NCBI GenBank assembly: GCA_004000155.1
Contig: RCSS01000287.1
Coordinates: forward strand, 1-11,415
Source of the DNA: Tubulinosema ratisbonensis
Taxonomy: Eukaryota; Microsporidia; Tubulinosematidae
Direction of reading: 5' to 3'
DNA: 11,415 bases
Below, in pieces: positions 7,333-11,415 of this stretch. The notes under the pieces were generated by a model that searched no databases, was not told the origin of the DNA, and saw only the letters and a program-made list of their open reading frames with translations. How positions within the stretch are numbered: position 1 is the stretch's first letter; the number at the start of each line of letters is the position of its first letter. The position numbers and the translations under genes were made by a program.

Positions 7333-7347
7333 AAGAAATAGCATATA
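7333..7347 (-). repeat. Right terminal inverted repeat of the mariner-like element
   Basis: AAGAAATAGCATATA is the exact reverse complement of the left end at 5653-5667. Subterminal AAATTCAA-type repeats (as seen on the minus strand) lie directly inside it at about 7260-7325. Confidence 0.8.
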
Positions 7348-7597
7348 AAAATTAAATAATTCTCCTAATCTTGCAAAGCGTTTTTTATAATTTTTTTTTG
7401 TAAGTAAACAGTTTTTAAATAAAATTTTGATCACAAATTTTTATTTTTAAATCAAATTCATAATGAAAAAAATATAAAATTTCAATTAATATTGGATAAA
7501 AAAATAACAAATAATTAGTCATTTTAATTGTGTAACAATTTTTAATTACTAGAATTATTTTCAAAGAAAAAATATTTTAATATTTTCAGAATTATGA

Positions 7598-7615
7598 CCG
7601 ATGAATATTAATCGG
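7598..7615. repeat. Small hairpin CCGAT / ATCGG
   Basis: CCGAT at 7598-7602 and ATCGG at 7611-7615 can pair around the loop GAATATTA. It stands out because G and C are rare here. No function can be assigned. Confidence 0.4.
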
Positions 7616-7775
7616 GATATTTGGAAAAACAAAAATTTAATTTTAACAAACGTAAAAAATATTTATTTCAAATTTTAGATAAAATATTTTCTAGGTTATA
7701 TAAATAAAAACAAAACATTTAAAATGAATAAATTTGATTGGTAAAATTAAGAACATTTGTTATTTTGTTTTTTTA

Positions 7776-7991
7776 ATGATTAAAGATTATCTTTTAAATT
7801 CACATTCAATTTTCACTAAAAATAAAAGTAATAAAAGATTGAAGAAAATATTTTTTATCTTTAAAAATATAATTTTTATAATTACATGTTACTTGTTTGT
7901 AATAAATATGAAAAGAAAAAAGAAATTATTTTTAGCTAAGAATTCTGTTTTCAGAATATACAAAACTAAATCAATAAGATTTTTACTGTAA
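7776..7991 (+). CDS. Doubtful ORF for a Lys/Ile/Phe-rich 71-residue peptide
   Basis: ATG at 7776 opens a frame of 71 codons; the frame itself is open a little further upstream from a TTG at 7734. The peptide has one hydrophobic stretch (FFIFKNIIFIITCYLFVI) and many Lys. That composition is what AT-rich noise gives when translated. Against chance, stops are so frequent at this composition that an open run of over 80 codons is somewhat unexpected. I treat it as unlikely but not excluded; a small one-span membrane protein would be the alternative. Confidence 0.18.
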   Translation: MIKDYLLNSHSIFTKNKSNKRLKKIFFIFKNIIFIITCYLFVINMKRKKKLFLAKNSVFRIYKTKSIRFLL

Positions 7992-9414
7992 CCATAATAA
8001 TAAATAATATTAGATGTTATTTTAATAAAGTAGTTGTTTTGTTAATATAATAGAAACATAATAGCTAAATCTAAAAAAAAATACATAATCTTTTGTTTTT
8101 TAAAATTACTAAAGACTTTCTCTTTAGTAAAAACATAATTTATAAATAAATTGATATAGAAAGAGAAATATTACAATTAATAGTTAATTTTATCTATTAT
8201 TGTTTTGTTCAAAAAAATCTTTAATCAAAATTAGTTTAAAATACATTAAGAATATTGTAGATTATATACATTTACATGATTAAATTACTTAAAAATACAA
8301 AGTTTTATTATCTTCTGCTTTAATTTTTAAATGTAAAATTTTGTTAAAGATTAGTTTTAAAAAATATAAAAGTATATAACAATAAGAAATGTATTTATAA
8401 ATTAAATCATTAAAATATTCATAGAAAATTTAACTTTATTTTAAAAAATTTACAGTAAATGTTAATGTATCGGAGAATATAGATATATGAATAATATATT
8501 TATAAATGCTATTAATTTATAACATTTTTTTAAATTTAAATGTAATGATTTTAGTTAAATTTTTTTTAAATGATCTAAAATAAAATATCAAATTTCATTT
8601 TTTAATAAAAATTTTTATGATTTTATTGATAAACATTTCATCAAGAATCTACATAGATAAAACGTAATTGTATATTTTGAATATTAACAAGTATTTTTAA
8701 AATTTATTTCTATATTTTATAGAATTATTTAAAAATAAACAGAGTTTTATTTTAAATATTTTTTTATAAATTGTTTTATTTTTACTCGAATTTAATTTCT
8801 AATTTTAGTTATAAAAATTTATTTTGTTTTGTATTTTGTTTTAAAAAAATTCTTTAGTGATCATTTCAAAAATAATTGTTAAGTTTTAAAAAGATTTAAT
8901 CAAAGTAAATCTTAGATTGTAAATATTTTTTAAAAATCTAATAAAAAAATAAAAAATTATTCTATAAATTTTAAAAAATTTATTAAAAAAAACTTATTTT
9001 TTGTTTACTTTTATAAACAAAGATTAAAATACAAAATAAATTTTCTATTGAATTTTAATAAAATAAAAAAATAATTAATTTTATTTCCTTTTTTGTTGAT
9101 TTTAAATTTAATCTTCAAAATAATTTCTTTATAAATAGAATATTTCATTGATTTAATATAAAATTTATAAAATTATAATTTTAATATTTTATTTATATTA
9201 TTTTTCTTAATATAAATTTAAAACTCCTTTTCAACTGAATTAAATACATTTAGCACAAAAAAATAGATTTTATCAATTATTTTTCTTATAAATTAATTTA
9301 AAATAAATTATTTACTTCCTTTTAAATTTTTTAGTATTTTATTAAATTTATTATTTTTTATTAATTAATTGTCTCATTTAACATTTTATTTATATTTAAA
9401 AAAAAACAATAATT

Positions 9415-9458
9415 ATTTTATTTATTATTTATTTATTTATTTATTGATTTATTTAATT
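9415..9458. repeat. ATTT microsatellite
   Basis: Imperfect tandem TTTA units with one G interruption (ATTGATTT). It lies about 80 bases beyond the 3' end of the minus-strand transporter gene. Confidence 0.8.
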
Positions 9459-9538
9459 ATTTTTTTATAAATCATATTTTTTTCAAATCTATTTTTTAAT
9501 AATTATTTTTATAAATTGTTTTTCAAATAATCTACCAA

Positions 9539-10414
9539 TTATTCCTTCTTAATCCTATACGAATAAAAAAACCCNGAAACACACCCAAGCAACAAAGAAC
9601 AAACTTTCATAACACCAACATTATCCTCACCAATAAAAACTATCCCTGCAAAAGACATAAGCAACTTATTAACAGCACCTAACATACTAAGCGTAGTAGA
9701 AGAAAATATTTTTAAACAATTACAGGTTGTAAAACTGGTAAAAAAGGCAGAAATACCTGAAAAAAATATTAAATTTACTATTTTTAAATTTTTATAATCA
9801 AAATTTAAATTTTNAAAAAAATAACTGAAAATTAATAATTGAGGAACACTCAGTAAATTACCAAAAAAAACTGGGTCTGTGTTATTTACACCTTTGTCTA
9901 AGATGTATTTTAAAAATATTACATAACAAGTGGTTAATAACACATTAGCTGCCATGAAAACGTATCCTTTTGCATTGAAAGAGAATTCTTGTTTATCACC
10001 AACATATGAGCTAAAGAACATCAAAANGAATGCAAGCCATGATTTTAAATCTATGTATCTTTTTAAAGTGTACCACTCTACCAATGCCACTAAAATAATT
10101 GTTATATTTTTAAAAAGAGTAAACAATGAAATACTCAAATATTCCAATGTTTTTGATGAAGTATAAATCATCCCGGTAAGTAAAAAAGACAAAGGTAAAT
10201 AATAAATTAAATTATTTCCTTTTATTTTTACCAGTCCTACCAAATAAAATAATAAACAAAGTAAACTTACAGTGAATGATTGTAAAGCTAAGAAAATAAA
10301 CTGTGATTTCATATGAAGGATACTTAACAAGTATTTGTTTATTGTTATGGTTATTAATGAACTGGTCAGATATAAAATTATTGTAAAAGTTTTCTTTANT
10401 TTTTTACCAAGCAT
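9539..10414 (-). CDS. VRG4: Golgi GDP-mannose transporter, VRG4 type
   Basis: A nucleotide-sugar transporter of the drug/metabolite transporter superfamily, which exchanges cytosolic GDP-mannose for GMP across the Golgi membrane to feed mannosylation. The 291 residues are nearly all hydrophobic helices; I count about ten spans between residues 10 and 285. Family marks: LFTLFKNITIILVAL (97-111), FFGNLLSVPQ (183-192) where yeast has FYNN, and GAVNKLLMSFAGIVF (246-260) where yeast has GALNK, the two nucleotide-sugar contact motifs about 63-65 residues apart in both. It is some 45 residues shorter than yeast Vrg4, mainly at the ends. The start ATG (10412-10414) follows an AT-rich leader. Four undetermined bases (9575, 9814, 10027, 10399) give four unknown residues, but the frame holds. 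Substrate is inferred from the motifs. Confidence 0.82.
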   Translation of the reverse strand: MLGKKXKKTFTIILYLTSSLITITINKYLLSILHMKSQFIFLALQSFTVSLLCLLFYLVGLVKIKGNNLIYYLPLSFLLTGMIYTSSKTLEYLSISLFTLFKNITIILVALVEWYTLKRYIDLKSWLAFXLMFFSSYVGDKQEFSFNAKGYVFMAANVLLTTCYVIFLKYILDKGVNNTDPVFFGNLLSVPQLLIFSYFFXNLNFDYKNLKIVNLIFFSGISAFFTSFTTCNCLKIFSSTTLSMLGAVNKLLMSFAGIVFIGEDNVGVMKVCSLLLGCVXGFFYSYRIKKE

Positions 10415-10648
10415 AAACTAAAAATATTATTTTTTATGTAAGAAGATTGTTTCAGGAAAATACTTTTTTTAAATTTTATNGAATTTTATGAAATAATTAA
10501 ACCAAATTTCTTGTTTTCTATGTAAATACCCTCTGCTTTGATAAATAAATTAAGTCGAATTTCTTTATTCACCTATATAGCCCCAAATAAAAAGAAATAT
10601 TTTTAAAAACGTCGTAATTTCAGTCCCATAGCTAAAAACACCATTTTT

Positions 10649-10710
10649 ATTTCTAGAAGATGATAGCACATAATTTATTTTTAAAATTCAGCTGTAATTC
10701 TTCTAGAAAT
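10649..10710. promoter_or_regulatory. Inverted pair of TTCTAGAA palindromes
   Basis: ATTTCTAGAAGA (10649-10660) and TCTTCTAGAAAT (10699-10710) are exact reverse complements with 38 bases between. Each core is itself a palindrome of the TTCnnGAA form bound by heat-shock factors. They lie about 235 bases upstream of the transporter start and about 80 bases upstream of the island at 10789, so they could serve either. The pair could equally be the remnant of a small inverted-repeat element. Confidence 0.35.
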
Positions 10711-10788
10711 ATAAAATACATTTCTAAATTAAAATTGACGCAACATTGACATTTATATTCTTTTATTGATTGATTTATACAAATTAAA

Positions 10789-10894
10789 ATGACAGATCCC
10801 GAAATGGTCAGATTAATCAAAAGGTATTGTAGTATCCGACAGGATTCACGTAATATGTTCTGAGAACCTTGATAAGTTTGTAAGAAAAAATTAA
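10789..10894 (+). other. GC-richer island: short ORF or U2-like RNA, unresolved
   Basis: Two readings compete. As protein, ATG 10789 opens 24 codons (MTDPEMVRLIKRYCSIRQDS and on) to TGA 10861; dropping one base near 10858 would add SENLDKFVRKN and stop at 10892. As RNA, GTAGTATCCG at 10829-10838 followed by 12 bases and TAATAT (10851-10856) has the same spacing as the branch-site-pairing GUAGUAUCUG and the UAAUAU loop of U2 snRNA, and GG-TTC / GAACC can close a stem around that loop. Against U2, the usual upstream GGCUAAGAUCAAGU and a clear Sm site are not recognisable. The base composition is clearly different from the surroundings, so something has probably been conserved here. Confidence 0.3.
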
Positions 10895-10921
10895 ATAAAC
10901 TCTTAAGTAGTATAAAACCTT

Positions 10922-10948
10922 TTTACCATTTTTTTAAAAAGTGGTAAA
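10922..10948. repeat. Hairpin TTTACCA / TGGTAAA
   Basis: TTTACCA at 10922-10928 pairs with TGGTAAA at 10942-10948, and T and A runs extend the stem toward a small loop. A short GC-rich hairpin ACCT/AGGT (about 10948-10967) follows it. They could be the 3' part of a structural RNA starting in the island to the left, or a terminator. Confidence 0.4.
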
Positions 10949-11338
10949 CCTAACGGGCACGGCAGGTATAAATACAAAAAAATGTAAATTATAAATAATT
11001 TAGTTTAAGATTAAAATTACAACAAAATTATTAATTTACATGATATTTTTGCCGTAATAAAAGATGTTTTTATACATTTTTTGTATCGGGTTTAATTAAT
11101 TTTCTTTCAATGATTTTGATTAATTGATGTTATCATTTGGTATCTTGTGCTTAAAAATGATAAGATCAATTAATTATTACCAGTGTTGGTTTTGCTTACT
11201 ACAACAATTATATTTTTAAATATGTTCTTACAAGTTTTTATTTTATAACTTTAATTATACATTTTTCTAAAACTTCTAATCTCTTTTTACATTTTTTATT
11301 AAATTTTATAGAAAATACTCAAAAAATGTATAATATTC

Positions 11339-11356
11339 ATAACATAAGCGTGTTAT
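11339..11356. repeat. Small hairpin ATAACA / TGTTAT
   Basis: Six-base perfect arms around TAAGCG. Short and in AT-rich DNA, so little weight. Confidence 0.3.
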
Positions 11357-11399
11357 ACAATAAAATTTGTTTGATTTTTGTTAAAAAGGGTTGGATTTT

Positions 11400-11413
11400 A
11401 GGGGTTTACCCCT
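11400..11413. repeat. Terminal palindrome AGGGGT / ACCCCT
   Basis: AGGGGT, two Ts, ACCCCT at the very end of the window, preceded by GGGTTGG. The G/C runs are unlike everything to the left and suggest that a new element or gene begins at or beyond the right edge. Confidence 0.5.
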
Positions 11414-11415
11414 GG

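Larger units (their letters stand above)
5653..7347 (+). mobile_element. Tc1/mariner-like DD34E transposon, inactive
   Basis: The ends TATATGCTATTTCTT (5653-5667) and AAGAAATAGCATATA (7333-7347) are perfect inverted repeats with TA at the edge, as Tc1/mariner insertion predicts. Inside both ends are diverged subterminal repeats of AAATTCAAYATTTT type. Between them a plus-strand transposase can be followed from its DNA-binding part to its catalytic part, with several frameshifts and stops. Without the 220-bp SINE-like insertion and its duplication the element would be about 1.46 kb, normal for the superfamily. It cannot move on its own. Confidence 0.8.
7348..9538. other. Very AT-rich gene-poor stretch
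   Basis: Most of these 2.2 kb are A/T runs with stops in every frame. Exceptions are the doubtful ORF at 7776-7991, a small hairpin at 7598-7615 and an ATTT microsatellite near 9415-9458. I see no transposase, tRNA or rRNA sequence. Composition becomes still more AT-rich toward 8500-9500. Confidence 0.7.
10415..11415. other. Right-hand region without a convincing protein gene
   Basis: Bases 10415-10648 are the upstream side of the transporter gene and show no clear promoter element. The rest holds the TTCTAGAA inverted repeat, a GC-richer island at 10789-10985 and AT-rich filler with small hairpins. No frame on either strand is open for a recognisable protein. Confidence 0.6.

Noticed and set aside
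9930..10166. Plus-strand open frame inside the transporter gene
   Set aside because: Antisense to a conserved membrane protein and with no plausible product.
1..11415. tRNA, rRNA or CRISPR array
   Set aside because: No T-loop GGTTCRANNCC pattern in a cloverleaf context, no rRNA-like block and no regularly spaced identical repeats were seen by eye.

Overview
The window looks like part of a microsporidian genome, most likely a Nosema or Vairimorpha-type parasite. The DNA is strongly AT-rich by eye, the genes show no introns, one eukaryotic housekeeping gene (an MCM-family helicase) reads straight through, a Golgi nucleotide-sugar transporter is short for its family, and much of the space between genes is decayed transposons of kinds known from Nosema (Ty3/gypsy, Tc1/mariner). 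The genus is an inference. Species cannot be read from the sequence.

Layout, left to right. (1) Bases 1-1691 hold the C-terminal two thirds of an MCM8-type helicase. It is open from the left edge, and its C-terminal winged-helix part continues in another frame after a break near 1482-1509. (2) From about 1941 to 3670 lies a Ty3/gypsy retrotransposon relic with a gag zinc knuckle, aspartic protease, reverse transcriptase and RNase H. It is riddled with stops and frameshifts and has no visible integrase or LTRs. (3) Bases 3716-4597 encode an intact, unrecognised 293-residue protein with four Cys near its N-terminus, tandem 8-residue repeats and a long coiled coil. (4) Bases 5131-7347 are a nested transposon cluster. 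A Tc1/mariner-like DD34E element (5653-7347, matching inverted ends) carries a decayed transposase whose catalytic domain is split by a 220-bp A-tailed insertion with a perfect 16-bp target duplication. A second copy of that insertion, in reverse and about 88% identical by hand alignment, lies at 5143-5363 with its own 12-bp imperfect duplication. The pair looks like an undescribed SINE family. (5) Bases 7348-9538 are a very AT-rich gene-poor stretch with one doubtful ORF. (6) Bases 9539-10414, minus strand, encode a GDP-mannose transporter of the VRG4 type. (7) Bases 10415-11415 hold no convincing protein gene, but contain a paired TTCTAGAA inverted repeat, a GC-richer island (10789-10985) with a weak U2-snRNA-like signature, and several hairpins.

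The three readable host genes are not an evident pathway: a DNA recombination/replication helicase, an unknown coiled-coil protein, and a Golgi transporter that would supply GDP-mannose for glycosylation. The story of the window is mostly transposon history. A mariner copy landed and decayed, a retroposed SINE-like unit entered its transposase, and a retrotransposon remnant now fills the space between the helicase gene and the coiled-coil gene.
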